Made by a program: the position numbers and the translations under genes. A stretch of DNA of 64,000 nucleotides from an uncultured Acetobacteroides sp. (GTDB lineage Bacteria > Bacteroidota > Bacteroidia > Bacteroidales > ZOR0009), in assembly GCF_963678165.1 (NCBI RefSeq), contig NZ_OY782755.1:2170001-2234000 (forward strand). The letters run 5' to 3'. Positions within the stretch are counted from its first letter, which is position 1; the number at the start of each line of letters is the position of its first letter. The notes under the pieces are model-generated. The model saw only the letters and a program-made list of their open reading frames with translations. It had not been told where the DNA came from and ran no database searches. Shown one piece after another: positions 26,954-36,496 of the stretch.

Positions 26954-28006
26954 TTAGTTGTTTACTTTAATTGCTTTGCCATCGATAAGGTTAACCTGTC
27001 CGGTGGTTACTACCTTTTCGCCTTCGCTCAGACCCGAGGTAACCTCTAGAAATTTGTCGTTGCCGCCGCTAACAACAATGTTGCGCAGTACGGCTTTGCC
27101 GTTCTCGGCAACGTACACCTTGGCCTCCTTTACGCTACCCTGCAGCGCCTCGCGAGGAATGGTGAGAACCTTTGCCTTCGATGGCAGGTCGAAATGAACG
27201 TTTACGAAGGTGCCTGCTTTAAGGCGGTTCTTGCCGTTATTGGCGATCAGCAGCTCTACCTGATAGTTGTGGGCCTCGTCGCCTTTGGGGCTGATGAAGC
27301 TGATCTTACCCGCGAATGTTGCCGTTGGGTACACCTCGGTGGTGATCGATGCCTTGTCGCCCTGCTTCAACAGGTAAACGTTGGCTTCCGAAACGTTGAG
27401 CTTTATCTTCATTTGGTTTACGTCTACGATGGTGGCGATGGGGTTTCCTACATTAACGAAGGTCCCACGTTCAACCACCTTCTTGGATATGATACCGCTG
27501 ATGGGCGATTTAACGGTGGCGTCGGCCAGCTGCTTAGCGGCCAGCTGCTCTTGGACAACGGCGTTGTCGTAGGCGTTCTGCGCATCGTCAACCTGCTGTT
27601 CGGTGGCGCTTCCACCTTGGTAGAGGCTCTTGTATCGGGCTAAGTCTTTGGTCAATTTCTTAACGCTCAGCTGCGCGGTCTTTAGTGCCAGCTGCTTTTG
27701 CCTGTTGTCGATAAGGGCAATGGTATGTCCTTGGGCAACGCATTGTCCAAGGTCGATGTTTAGCGCGGTGATGGTGCCCTGCGCTTCAGCCGAGATGACG
27801 ATTTCCTTAGAGGCATCTAGGTATCCAACCAAGTTCAGGTTCTGCTCCAGCTGCATGCTCTTTACCGCAGCAACGTCTACGCTGGTGTAGGATAAGTCGG
27901 TACTTACATTTTGCTTGGCGTTAATCTTTTCGTGGTTGCTCTTTAGCCTAAAAACAATTAGCACAACAAGTACTATAGCAACTATAATGGCTACTATTCT
28001 TTTCAT
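26954..28006 (-). CDS. RND periplasmic adaptor (membrane fusion protein)
   Basis: A 350-residue HlyD/MFP-type adaptor. An N-terminal hydrophobic anchor (residues ~4-22, no lipobox) is followed by a lipoyl half (EAQGTITALNIDLGQCVAQGH), a coiled-coil hairpin (~100-150) with alternating Lys/Gln/Ala, the second lipoyl half (VKSPISGIISKKVVERGTFV) and a beta-barrel/MP domain. It bridges the permease and TolC. The gene starts seven bases after tolC. Confidence 0.93.
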   Translation of the reverse strand: MKRIVAIIVAIVLVVLIVFRLKSNHEKINAKQNVSTDLSYTSVDVAAVKSMQLEQNLNLVGYLDASKEIVISAEAQGTITALNIDLGQCVAQGHTIALIDNRQKQLALKTAQLSVKKLTKDLARYKSLYQGGSATEQQVDDAQNAYDNAVVQEQLAAKQLADATVKSPISGIISKKVVERGTFVNVGNPIATIVDVNQMKIKLNVSEANVYLLKQGDKASITTEVYPTATFAGKISFISPKGDEAHNYQVELLIANNGKNRLKAGTFVNVHFDLPSKAKVLTIPREALQGSVKEAKVYVAENGKAVLRNIVVSGGNDKFLEVTSGLSEGEKVVTTGQVNLIDGKAIKVNN

Positions 28007-28013
28007 ACAATAT

Positions 28014-29381
28014 CTATTTGAGTTGGTTGTTTATAAAGTTTTCGAGGTTACCCTTCGACTGCTCGTAGTCTATTTTGGCGATATAGAGGCTGAGTAGCTT
28101 GTTGAAGTAGTTGTTTTGAGCCTCGCGCAGGGAGGTTTCGGCCTGAACTAGGTCGAGAGTTTTGCTTACCCCTTGCTTACATTCGAGCTGCGTGTTGGCG
28201 TACACCCTTTGGGCAAGGTCTAAGTTCTCCTTTTCGTTCTGGATGTTCTCTAGGGCGTTACGGTACTGAATATCGTAGTTCGATATCTGAACGCGGATGT
28301 TCTGTTCGGTTAGCTTCAGGTTCTCTTGGCTCTTGGCGATGTTCAGCTTGGCCTGATTGAGGCGCTGGTATCTCTGAAAGCCCGAGAAAATAGGAATCGA
28401 GAGCTTAAGCCCAATCGATTGGCTGTTAAACCACTTCTGATCCGACTCGTAAAACTTGAACTCCTGGTTCATGGCGTTGTAGTTGTAGTTGTAGTAGGCC
28501 GATAGGGTAGGAAGGTACGAGGCTATGCTCTTCTTCTTATCGAGTTCGGTAAGCGCCATGTTCGTTTTCAGAATCTGGTAGTCGCTTCTTTTCTCTATGG
28601 TGCTATCGGTAATGGCATCGGTTGCCATTCTGTCGAAGCTAAATTCGGGAACAACGTCAGGTAGGACGATTGCGCTGTCGAGCGGCATGCCCATCTGGTT
28701 CTTCAGGTTGTTTAGCGACTGGCTGTAGCTCAGCTCGGTTTGCTTTAGCGACGACTTGGTGTTGTTAAAGCTTACGCGCAGCTTGTCAACGTCAATTTGC
28801 TTGGCCATACCGTTCTTAAGGCGCAGTTCTACCGATTTTAGCGACTCCTCCGAGGCATCGAGTGTTGCCTTTAGCACGTTTAGCTGCTTCTGTATGATTA
28901 AAGCCTGATAGAAACCGATGCTGATGTTGTAGGTAACCGATTCTTGCGTCTTCTTTTGGTTCTGCTCCGAGAGCAGCTTGTTTGTCTTTACCGTCTTAAG
29001 CGATACAAAGAACTGCGGATCGAAGATGCTCTGCGTAACTTGGACGCCTGCTGCAATGCTATACTTCGTTCCAAACGATACGGCCTTGTAGGTTCCTGGC
29101 GTTCCGCCAAACATTTCGGCCGGTAGCAGCTGCTTGCTTAGCTTAAGGTTATCGTCCAACGAGCCCGATGCGTTTACCTGTGGCAGGTAGGTGCCCATTT
29201 GCTCGTAAACCTTGCGTTGCGAAACCTCCAGCTCGTATCCCGAGATCTTTAGGTTGCGGTTGTTCGTGCTGGCGTAATTTAGGCACTCCTTAAGCGTTGT
29301 TGCCTTTTGGGCAATTGCCGACGATCCGAAGAGTATCGACAAAAGAAGTGCAATCCCAGCTGTTGACTTGGATTTACTCAT
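28014..29381 (-). CDS. TolC-family outer membrane efflux protein
   Basis: A 455-residue protein with a signal peptide ending after AIAQ (residue ~25). Two OEP repeats are visible, each with long helices and the YxP-like LPQVNASG and LPTLSAYYNY turns. It forms the trimeric outer-membrane duct of the tripartite pump. It is the first structural gene of the operon, 74 bases after the MarR stop, and an operator-like site lies in that gap. Confidence 0.94.
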   Translation of the reverse strand: MSKSKSTAGIALLLSILFGSSAIAQKATTLKECLNYASTNNRNLKISGYELEVSQRKVYEQMGTYLPQVNASGSLDDNLKLSKQLLPAEMFGGTPGTYKAVSFGTKYSIAAGVQVTQSIFDPQFFVSLKTVKTNKLLSEQNQKKTQESVTYNISIGFYQALIIQKQLNVLKATLDASEESLKSVELRLKNGMAKQIDVDKLRVSFNNTKSSLKQTELSYSQSLNNLKNQMGMPLDSAIVLPDVVPEFSFDRMATDAITDSTIEKRSDYQILKTNMALTELDKKKSIASYLPTLSAYYNYNYNAMNQEFKFYESDQKWFNSQSIGLKLSIPIFSGFQRYQRLNQAKLNIAKSQENLKLTEQNIRVQISNYDIQYRNALENIQNEKENLDLAQRVYANTQLECKQGVSKTLDLVQAETSLREAQNNYFNKLLSLYIAKIDYEQSKGNLENFINNQLK

Positions 29382-29421
29382 GTATTGTTGGGTTGATTAT
29401 TTAAAAGGTTGCAGTGTCTAC

Positions 29422-29438
29422 TGTTGATGTAGTCAACT
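29422..29438 (-). promoter_or_regulatory. MarR-type operator upstream of tolC
   Basis: A 17-base imperfect palindrome that reads AGTTGAC-N5-CAACA on the minus strand, 41 bases before the tolC start. It matches the site in the marR promoter at 29934-29950 at both half-sites, so the local MarR regulator probably binds both. Confidence 0.6.
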
Positions 29439-29455
29439 ATTAGGATAAAATTTTT

Positions 29456-29896
29456 TTAAGACATCTTTTCGGCGTTGCTTTTAATCTTTTCGGCAACTGT
29501 AAAAAAGGTATCGATATCCGTTTGGCTAATTCCTTCAAGTAGTTTTTCGTTTAGCGCAGTACTAATCTCGGTGACTTTGGTAAGTGTGCTTTTCCCGTGC
29601 TGTGTTACTACTAGTACGTTCTTACGTCTATCCTGTGGATCGCTAGTTCTAACTACAAGCCGCTTCTTTTCCAACGAATCGATCAAGCGAAGTATGGCAG
29701 ACTTATCCTTACCCATAAACTCGGCCATGTCTTGTTGAGCAACCTCCTCCTTATTTTCGGAAATAGCGTGCAGCAGTCCCAGCTGCTCCAAGGTTATATT
29801 GATTTCCTCTTCAGATAACTTGCGTTTTAGAACCTTTGCGATCTTTCCCATCATCCGTCCTACTACGTGGCCGATGGGTAATCCTTTTTCCTTCAT
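29456..29896 (-). CDS. MarR family transcriptional regulator
   Basis: A 146-residue winged-helix regulator starting at the ATG at 29896 (MKEKGLPIG), preceded by AAAGGAAAA. A longer frame to 30034 exists but has no better signal. The winged helix covers ~35-105, with DMAEFMGKDKSAILRLIDSL as recognition region and a DPQDRRKNVL wing. MarR proteins repress efflux genes and release DNA when they bind phenolic compounds. It is the first gene of the efflux operon and likely controls itself and the pump through the two matching palindromes. Confidence 0.9.
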   Translation of the reverse strand: MKEKGLPIGHVVGRMMGKIAKVLKRKLSEEEINITLEQLGLLHAISENKEEVAQQDMAEFMGKDKSAILRLIDSLEKKRLVVRTSDPQDRRKNVLVVTQHGKSTLTKVTEISTALNEKLLEGISQTDIDTFFTVAEKIKSNAEKMS

Positions 29897-29918
29897 GTTT
29901 TCCTTTTGTTTTACGTTG

Positions 29919-29950
29919 CAAAAGTATATCAACAGTTGACATGTGCAACT
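29919..29950 (-). promoter_or_regulatory. marR promoter with overlapping operator
   Basis: On the minus strand TACTTTTGC (29927-29919) fits the Bacteroidetes -7 box TAnnTTTG. The perfect-arm palindrome AGTTG-N7-CAACT at 29934-29950 covers the expected -33 region, so a bound MarR would block the promoter. A further TTGTCAA half-site lies close by. Confidence 0.6.
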
Positions 29951-30166
29951 ATCTCGGTTGTCAATTAATATACGATAGCTATTTATTGGCTTATGCACCC
30001 TCCGAGTACGTACAAATCTTGAAAGATGTTCCATTTCGGGCTGTGCAAATACTTCTACTATGAGGGCTTTTCTTTACTGTTTGTGGCAAAAACTCGTTTC
30101 CCCAGCCGTTGACGATCTTCTATAGATGCTACCTTTACCCGCAGTAAAACATCTTAACACTATGCT

Positions 30167-32659
30167 ATGAAAAGAACTGTAATGCTACTAATTCTGCTAT
30201 TAGTTGGCGCCACTTTCGGCTATTCGCAAACGGCTTGGGTGCGAATCAACCAGGCTGGATACCTTCCACAAACGCCTAAGGTGGCGGTCTTTCTCTCCTC
30301 CGAACCTATCGCGCTAAAGTCATTTACCGTGCGAGAGGCAAAAACGGATAAGGTTGTCTTTAAAGGAAAGCCTGCTGAGCGCAATGCTCAACTTTGGGGA
30401 ATGAAATCGGCATACCGACTGCCTTTTTCCTCATTTGACAAGGTGGGTGCCTACTATGTAGAGGCAAATGGAACGCGCTCGCTCAACTTTACAATTGGAA
30501 ACAACGTCTATAAAGGTGCCGCAGATTATGTGCTGAATTACATGAGGCAGCAACGCTGTGGCTACAACCCTTATCTCGATACGTTATGCCATCAGCACGA
30601 TGGCTTCATTGTAGATCACCCTACGCGAACTGGAGAGCACATTGATGTAACCGGAGGTTGGCACGATGCAGCCGATTATCTGCAATACGTAACCACTTCG
30701 GCAAATGCGGTGTACCAAATGCTTTTTGCCTACACCAAGAACCCTCATGCCTTCAAGGATGAGTATAATGCTTTAGGAAAAAAAGGTAAAAATGGGATCC
30801 CGGATATACTAGATGAGGCACGATGGGGCTTAGATTGGCTGGTTCGAATGAATCCAGACTCCTCGGTGATGTTTAACCAGATTGCAGACGACCGCGATCA
30901 TGCCAATTTCCGATCTCCTAGCCACGATAAGGTTGATTATGGTTGGGGACCAGGCTTAGGGCGCCCCGTTTACTACGTAACGGGAAAGGTTCAGGGATTA
31001 AGGAAGTACAAGAATAGAACAACTGGCGTTGCTTCAACGGCAGGGAAGTTCGCTTCGGCCTTTGCTTTAGGATCAAAGGTATTTGCCAGCATCGATCCCG
31101 TGTTTGCGAAAACCATTGCTAAGAAATCGGAAGAGGCCTATGCCTACGGCGAGGCCAATCCGGGTGTTTGCCAAACGGCCTGCACCGTATCGCCCTACTT
31201 TTACGAGGAGGGCAACTACGTTGACGATATGGAGCTGGCCGCAGCATCTATAAACCAACTGAATGGAAATAGTAGCTACCTCGAAAAAGCGGATACTTGG
31301 GGCAAGCAGGAGCCCGTTACGCCTTGGATGGAAACAGGGAAGGCCCGTCACTACGAGTGGTACCCCTTTGTTAACCTAGGTCACTACCTTATGGCAACTT
31401 CTTCCAGCAGCGACATTAAAAAGAGGTACATCGAGTATATGCGCCAGGGGCTAGAGGATATTCTTAAGAGGGCAGGCGATGATCCCTTTATGAATGGTGT
31501 TCCCTACCTTTGGTGTTCCAACAACTTTGTGTTCGGTGCGCTTACGCAGGCTCGCCTTTACAACGAGCTAACTGGCGATACCCGATTCTTAGAAATGGAG
31601 GCGGCTCTTCGCGACTGGGAGTTTGGCTGTAATCCGTGGGGAACTTCGATGATTTGCGGCTATCCTAACGGTGCAGATACCCCTTTGCTTCCACATTCGG
31701 CATATACCAATGAGTGGGGAGACCCAACCTGGGGCGGTTTGGTGGATGGCCCTGTTTACCAAAGCATCTTTAAAAGCTTGCGCGGGGTAATGCTGAAGAA
31801 TCCAGACGTTTATTGGCCCTTCCAAAATGGACCAGCTGTGTACCACGATGCCATTCACGATTACTCATCCAACGAGCCTACCATGGATGGTACTGCCTCT
31901 ACAACGTTCTACCTGTCGTCGCTTGAGCGACCCGATGCCGCGTTGGCAACGAACAATTGCGTTGTAGATGAGCAGGGCGGTGTTGTTCGGATGGATGTAA
32001 GGCAGAAGAAAATTTACCTGGTGTTTACTGCCGACTCGCTTTTCGAAGGTATGGAGCACGTTATGAAGACGCTTAAGGCGAATGGCGTTCCTGGGAACTT
32101 CTTCTTTACGGGGAATTGCCTTCGCATGAATGGTGCTACCGCTCGTCAGCTTGTTAAAGCTGGCTACTACGTAGGTCCACACTCCGATAGGCATATTCTT
32201 TACGCCAGCTGGGAAAATAGAAACAAGACCTTGGTAACGCCCGATAGCCTTGACGCTGATATCAGAAACAACCTGATGGAGCTGAAGAAGGTGGGGGGTA
32301 ACCTTAAGACGCTTAGCTGGTACATTCCTCCCTACGAGCACTACAACAAGGACGTTGTGGCACGAAGCAGGGCTGCGGGGCTGAATATTGTTACTCTTTC
32401 GCCCAAAACGTACACCAATGCCGACTATACCACCCCTTCGATGAAGAGCTACCGCTCGTCGGAGCAGATTATGAAGCTGCTGTTCGATTCGGAGAAGAAC
32501 GATGCCAATGGGCTTAACGGCGCCATTCTGCTGATACACCCGGGTACGCAGAGCGAGCGTACCGATAAGCTATACCTCCGCCTGGATGAGCTTGTAAAAA
32601 GCCTAAAGCAAAAGGGATACAGCTTCGGATCGTTTAAGGACGTTGCTCAGGCGCAGTAG
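30167..32659 (+). CDS. GH9 glycoside hydrolase fused to polysaccharide deacetylase-like domain
   Basis: An 830-residue secreted protein. A signal peptide ends near YSQ (residue ~21). An N-terminal Ig-like CelD_N domain (~25-105) leads into a GH9 catalytic domain (~110-590) with GGWHDAADY, whose Asp167/Asp170 fit the catalytic base region, and DYSSNEP with Glu570 as acid. From ~605 a NodB-like domain follows; its first motif is TADS rather than TFDD, so a metal-binding Asp is altered, while GPHSDRH keeps the His pair. GH9 enzymes cut cellulose or other beta-glucans. A beta-glucan or chitosan-like target is possible. The gene is divergent from marR and monocistronic. Confidence 0.9.
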   Translation: MKRTVMLLILLLVGATFGYSQTAWVRINQAGYLPQTPKVAVFLSSEPIALKSFTVREAKTDKVVFKGKPAERNAQLWGMKSAYRLPFSSFDKVGAYYVEANGTRSLNFTIGNNVYKGAADYVLNYMRQQRCGYNPYLDTLCHQHDGFIVDHPTRTGEHIDVTGGWHDAADYLQYVTTSANAVYQMLFAYTKNPHAFKDEYNALGKKGKNGIPDILDEARWGLDWLVRMNPDSSVMFNQIADDRDHANFRSPSHDKVDYGWGPGLGRPVYYVTGKVQGLRKYKNRTTGVASTAGKFASAFALGSKVFASIDPVFAKTIAKKSEEAYAYGEANPGVCQTACTVSPYFYEEGNYVDDMELAAASINQLNGNSSYLEKADTWGKQEPVTPWMETGKARHYEWYPFVNLGHYLMATSSSSDIKKRYIEYMRQGLEDILKRAGDDPFMNGVPYLWCSNNFVFGALTQARLYNELTGDTRFLEMEAALRDWEFGCNPWGTSMICGYPNGADTPLLPHSAYTNEWGDPTWGGLVDGPVYQSIFKSLRGVMLKNPDVYWPFQNGPAVYHDAIHDYSSNEPTMDGTASTTFYLSSLERPDAALATNNCVVDEQGGVVRMDVRQKKIYLVFTADSLFEGMEHVMKTLKANGVPGNFFFTGNCLRMNGATARQLVKAGYYVGPHSDRHILYASWENRNKTLVTPDSLDADIRNNLMELKKVGGNLKTLSWYIPPYEHYNKDVVARSRAAGLNIVTLSPKTYTNADYTTPSMKSYRSSEQIMKLLFDSEKNDANGLNGAILLIHPGTQSERTDKLYLRLDELVKSLKQKGYSFGSFKDVAQAQ

Positions 32660-32690
32660 TGCGCTGTTCATATCAACGGTAATAATAAAG

Positions 32691-32721
32691 AAGGGCAGCC
32701 TATGCGGGTTGCCCTTTTTTA
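32691..32721 (+). terminator. Rho-independent terminator
   Basis: Stem AAGGGCAGCC with GGGTTGCCCTT (one wobble and a small offset) and a short TATGC loop, followed by a run of T. It is 32 bases after the GH9 gene stop. Confidence 0.82.
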
Positions 32722-32844
32722 TTGTGGCGGGTGATCTTGTATTGCTTATCCGCCCATAGTATTTGTGATAGCCATTCTTATTCAATCGTACCAGAAATTG
32801 CCTGCAAAGCGTTGCCATTGCTTGCTACTTACGGTGGCCTGCGG

Positions 32845-33474
32845 CTAGATCATCCCAATCGCACTTAAAAAATCCTTTATCCCGGTAAAGCACATCTGTA
32901 CTCCAATGGTTGCAATGATGAGCCCGAGGATTCGGATAAGCGGCGACATTAGGTTGAAGCGGTTGAGTATGCCTCCAAGGTGTTTCGCATGCAGCATGAT
33001 AAACGTGTTGGTGGCTATTACGGCAAGAATGGCGAGAATGGTGACAATTGTGCCGTCTTGATTAGGAAGGGTAACTGCTGCAGTAATGGTTCCAGGGCCT
33101 GCAATCATCGGCATGGCAATAGGTACTGCCGATACGTCGTTTAGGCGCGTTTGCGGATCGATCTTTATTAGAATGCCCTCCTGTAGCGCAAGAAAACCGT
33201 TGTAGAGCAGCACAAATCCGCAGGTTATGCGAAAGGCGTAGAGGTTTATGTTGAAGACGTAGGTGAAAATAGCGTTGCCCAGCGCCAAAAAAAGCAGTAG
33301 GATAATTGCTGCCACAAGGTTAGACTTCAGGGCGACGTACCGGCGGTCGCGGTCGCTCAGCTGCGAATCGAGCGAAAGCATGACAAAGATTTTCTGTACC
33401 GGGTTAACCAGCGCAAGCATGGTGACGAATACAGAAAAGAACTGCTCTGTTCGGATATCAAATAGGCTTTCCAT
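32845..33474 (-). CDS. MarC family integral membrane protein
   Basis: A 209-residue protein with six predicted TM segments and the family pattern LALVNPVQKIFVML near the N-terminus and PMIAGPGTITAAV in the middle. MarC/UPF0056 proteins are inner-membrane proteins of unclear function; the old link to antibiotic resistance is not well supported. The gene is alone, convergent with GH9 and divergent from hcp. Confidence 0.9.
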   Translation of the reverse strand: MESLFDIRTEQFFSVFVTMLALVNPVQKIFVMLSLDSQLSDRDRRYVALKSNLVAAIILLLFLALGNAIFTYVFNINLYAFRITCGFVLLYNGFLALQEGILIKIDPQTRLNDVSAVPIAMPMIAGPGTITAAVTLPNQDGTIVTILAILAVIATNTFIMLHAKHLGGILNRFNLMSPLIRILGLIIATIGVQMCFTGIKDFLSAIGMI

Positions 33475-33941
33475 ATTGCATGGTGGGTTTGGTTGTTTGG
33501 CGGTTTGCAGGATGCTAAACCTCCCGTAAAGCTAGCAAATATTGGCTGCCGATGAATGCTCCTGCGTTTTGTTTTTAGCCGATATCACCGAAAGAGAATT
33601 TGGAGTTCGCACGTTTTCATTCTCCGACGCAGGGTAAATGCTTCTGCCAACAGCTATTTATTGCAATAAGCTGTAGACGATTGTCGGCTTTGCGAGGAGA
33701 GGCATTAACCTTTTTGAATAGTAGTTTGTTTCTAAAAGTGGAGCAGCTGTTGTAACTTGCTCCAAGGTGAATGGGGAGGGTAAGCCCTGCTTACCTTAGG
33801 CGTTTTTGAATTGTAAGTTGTTTGGGGATACCCTGCAAAGGTTGTCCTTTTTAAATCGTTAGCATCCAGCTTCGTTCGATTGTTGGTTAGGGGTAGAATA
33901 GCAGAATTCGGCATTTGAGTACTCACTTTTATATTGAAGCT
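33475..33941. other. Divergent upstream region of marC and hcp
   Basis: A 467-base gap without a supported gene. It should contain promoters for the minus-strand MarC gene and the plus-strand hcp gene. I see no clear FNR- or HcpR-like palindrome and no strong TAnnTTTG box. Confidence 0.5.
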
Positions 33942-35579
33942 ATGAGCATGTTCTGTAACCAATGTCAGGAGACAGCTAAGAATACGGGCTGTACAATAAA
34001 TGGTGTTTGTGGAAAGAAGGAGAACACCGCAAATATTCAGGATCTACTCGTTTTTGCCTGTCAGGGGCTTGCTTATGTAGCGATTGAAGCTCGGAAAAAG
34101 GGGCTTGATACCAGTGTGGAGAGCAAGCATATCACCAATTGCCTGTTTATGACCATCACCAACGCTAATTTTGATGATGAGGCGCTTACTCAAGCTATCA
34201 ATGAAACTATTTTGCTTAGGGATAACCTTAAGGGGCGGGTGAGTATCACCGAAAAGCACGACTCGGTTTCGTGGATTGGCAAAACCGCCGAGGATTTCAC
34301 CAAAAAGGCGAAGGCGGTTAGCACCCTTACCTACGATAGCGACGAGGATATCCGCGCGCTGAAGCAGTATGCGCTATTTGGCATTAAGGGTATTGCCGCT
34401 TACGCCGAGCATGCCTTTAATCTTGGCTTCGAGGAAGCCAATATTTACGCCTTTATGGAGGAAACGCTGGTGATGCTAACCAAGCCAATCAGCAAAAACG
34501 ACATCTTGGAATGGATTATGCGGACGGGCGAGCATGGGGTTAAGGTGATGGCGCTGCTCGACAAGGCCAATACATCAACTTTCGGAAATCCTGAAATCAC
34601 CAAGGTTAATATTGGGGTGGGGAAGAACCCGGGGATACTGGTGAGCGGGCACGACTTGAAGGATTTGGAGCAGCTGCTGATTCAAACCGAAGGAACGGGC
34701 GTGGATGTGTACACGCATTCGGAGATGCTGCCCTCGCATGCCTACCCTTTCTTTAAGAAGTACAAGCATCTGGTGGGCAACTACGGCAATGCCTGGCATC
34801 GGCAGCTCGACGAGTTCGAAACGTTCAACGGTCCCATTCTCTTTACCACCAACTGCCTAGTGCCGCCACGCAAGACATCGACGTATAACAACCGGGTGTT
34901 TACCACGGGAGCCACCGGAATGCCCGAGTGGCGGTACATCGACCGAAAGCAGGCGAATGGGCATAAGGATTTCTCGGAGATCATCGAATTGGCAAAGACG
35001 TGCGCGCCTCCTACCGAGATTGAAAAGGGGGAGATCACCATTGGCTTTGCGCATGACCAGGTTTTGGCGCTTGCCGATAAGCTGCTGGAGGCAATTGGCT
35101 CGGGCGCCATCAAAAAGCTGGTGGTGATGTCGGGTTGCGACGCGCGGCAGAAGAGCCGCGAGTACTTCACCGAGTTTGCCAGCAAGCTGCCGAAGGATAC
35201 CGTAATCCTCACCTCGGGATGCGCCAAGTACCGCTACAACAAGCTGGAGCTGGGAAGCATCGACGGCATCCCACGGGTGCTCGATGCCGGGCAGTGCAAC
35301 GACTCGTACTCCTGGGCGTTTGTGGCGCTTAAGCTCAAGGAGGTTTTAAAGCTCGACGATATCAACCAGCTACCCATCGTATTCAACGTGGCGTGGTACG
35401 AGCAAAAGGCCATTATCGTACACCTTGCGCTGCTCTACCTCGGGTTCAAAAACACCCATATCGGGCCAACGCTACCCGGATTTATGACGCCGAACGTGCT
35501 GAAGATCGTTCAAGAGGTGTTTGGCGTGCAAACGATTACCACCGTCGAGGAGGATATGAAGATTTTTGAACTAGCCTAA
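33942..35579 (+). CDS. hcp: Hydroxylamine reductase / hybrid-cluster protein
   Basis: A 545-residue protein, the normal size for Hcp. The N-terminal Cys set Cys5, Cys8, Cys17 and Cys23 fits the class I pattern of anaerobes that binds a cubane cluster. Ligands of the hybrid cluster are visible in [22 protein letters not shown] and TSGCAKYRY. The enzyme reduces hydroxylamine and is now known chiefly as an NO reductase protecting from nitrosative stress. The ATG at 33942 gives MSMFCNQC; a TTG 27 bases upstream is less likely. A BFD-like protein follows after six bases and may pass electrons. Confidence 0.95.
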   Translation: MSMFCNQCQETAKNTGCTINGVCGKKENTANIQDLLVFACQGLAYVAIEARKKGLDTSVESKHITNCLFMTITNANFDDEALTQAINETILLRDNLKGRVSITEKHDSVSWIGKTAEDFTKKAKAVSTLTYDSDEDIRALKQYALFGIKGIAAYAEHAFNLGFEEANIYAFMEETLVMLTKPISKNDILEWIMRTGEHGVKVMALLDKANTSTFGNPEITKVNIGVGKNPGILVSGHDLKDLEQLLIQTEGTGVDVYTHSEMLPSHAYPFFKKYKHLVGNYGNAWHRQLDEFETFNGPILFTTNCLVPPRKTSTYNNRVFTTGATGMPEWRYIDRKQANGHKDFSEIIELAKTCAPPTEIEKGEITIGFAHDQVLALADKLLEAIGSGAIKKLVVMSGCDARQKSREYFTEFASKLPKDTVILTSGCAKYRYNKLELGSIDGIPRVLDAGQCNDSYSWAFVALKLKEVLKLDDINQLPIVFNVAWYEQKAIIVHLALLYLGFKNTHIGPTLPGFMTPNVLKIVQEVFGVQTITTVEEDMKIFELA

Positions 35580-35585
35580 AGGATT

Positions 35586-35777
35586 ATGGAGATGGATGAA
35601 AACGATGTTCTTATTTGCAACTGCAACGAGATATATAGGAGCGAGATTGTAAAGGCCATCAAGGAGAAGGGGCTGAAAACGGTGGAGGAGGTCGGCGAGG
35701 AAACCACGGCTGGAACCACCTGTGGGCAGTGCCAGGACGATATTCAGGATATCCTTGACGAGCTGAATAAACCTTAG
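35586..35777 (+). CDS. BFD-like [2Fe-2S] binding protein
   Basis: A 63-residue protein with Cys11, Cys13, Cys46 and Cys49 (CNC ... CGQC), the four ligands of a bacterioferritin-associated-ferredoxin-like [2Fe-2S] domain. It starts six bases after hcp and probably serves Hcp as an electron donor or in cluster supply; this role is inferred from linkage. Confidence 0.88.
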   Translation: MEMDENDVLICNCNEIYRSEIVKAIKEKGLKTVEEVGEETTAGTTCGQCQDDIQDILDELNKP

Positions 35778-35795
35778 CAGCTAGTATTTCCATAT

Positions 35796-35838
35796 ATAGC
35801 TCGGGGTAGCTGCGCTGACGGTGCGCTGCCCCGGCTAT
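35796..35838 (+). terminator. Probable terminator after hcp-BFD
   Basis: ATAGC and CGGGGTAGC pair with GCTGCCCCG and GCTAT with one wobble around a ~14-base loop, followed by CCTTTGCTTTT. It is about 20 bases after the BFD-like gene. Confidence 0.6.
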
Positions 35839-35956
35839 CCTTTGCTTTTGGGGATATTCTGCCGGTATGCGCGCGCCTGGATATCCTTATGACCTGATGC
35901 GGGCATTGCGTGCGAATGGGCAAACGAGCTTAAAATCGAAGTAAGGCAGTAGGGAA

Positions 35957-36496
35957 ATGAAAACGGCAAGCCAAATACTCCTACACGAGCACAATGCAAT
36001 ACTGGTTGCATTAGGGGTAATCGAAAAAATGTGCAAGCACGCCAAAAACCATCATGGCGTAGACCCAAAGGACATCATCGACATCGTCGATTTTTTGGAT
36101 GTGTACGTCAACGAATGCCACCACACCAAGGAGGAGGTCTTCTTCTTTCCCGCCCTCGTGAAGGTGGGCGTTAGGAATCAGGATGGGCTTATTGGGAGTA
36201 TGATTGCCGAGCACCGGCTGGAGCGCGAGCTGATCGTCCGCATAAGAGGCTCCATCGTAAATGACGTTGTGGACAAGGAGGAGTTTGTTGGTGCGGCTTC
36301 CGCCTACATCGAGCTCATCCGAACGCATATCGTAAAGGAGAACTCGGTGCTCTTCCAGATCAGCGATATCAAATTTACCGAGGCAACTCATCGCCGACTG
36401 GTGAATGAATTCGAAAGCATCGAAAAGAATAGGCTCGGCGTGGGCGTCACCGAGAATGCCATTGCCATGCTGAAGGAAATCAAGAAGAAGTACTAG
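35957..36496 (+). CDS. Hemerythrin-like domain protein
   Basis: A 179-residue helical protein of the HHE/DUF438 hemerythrin-like group. Iron-ligand candidates are His10/His12 (LLHEHN), the His pair in NECHHTKEE, the His of AEHRLER and the His of RTHIVKE. Such proteins bind O2 or NO at a di-iron site, or act in repair of iron centres. Linkage to hcp suggests a nitrosative or oxidative stress role. The start follows an AGGGAA ribosome-binding site. Confidence 0.87.
   Translation: MKTASQILLHEHNAILVALGVIEKMCKHAKNHHGVDPKDIIDIVDFLDVYVNECHHTKEEVFFFPALVKVGVRNQDGLIGSMIAEHRLERELIVRIRGSIVNDVVDKEEFVGAASAYIELIRTHIVKENSVLFQISDIKFTEATHRRLVNEFESIEKNRLGVGVTENAIAMLKEIKKKY

Noticed and set aside
29897-30034. 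N-terminal extension of the MarR gene
   Set aside because: The extension covers the promoter and operator; the ATG at 29896 has a ribosome-binding site and gives a normal MarR length.
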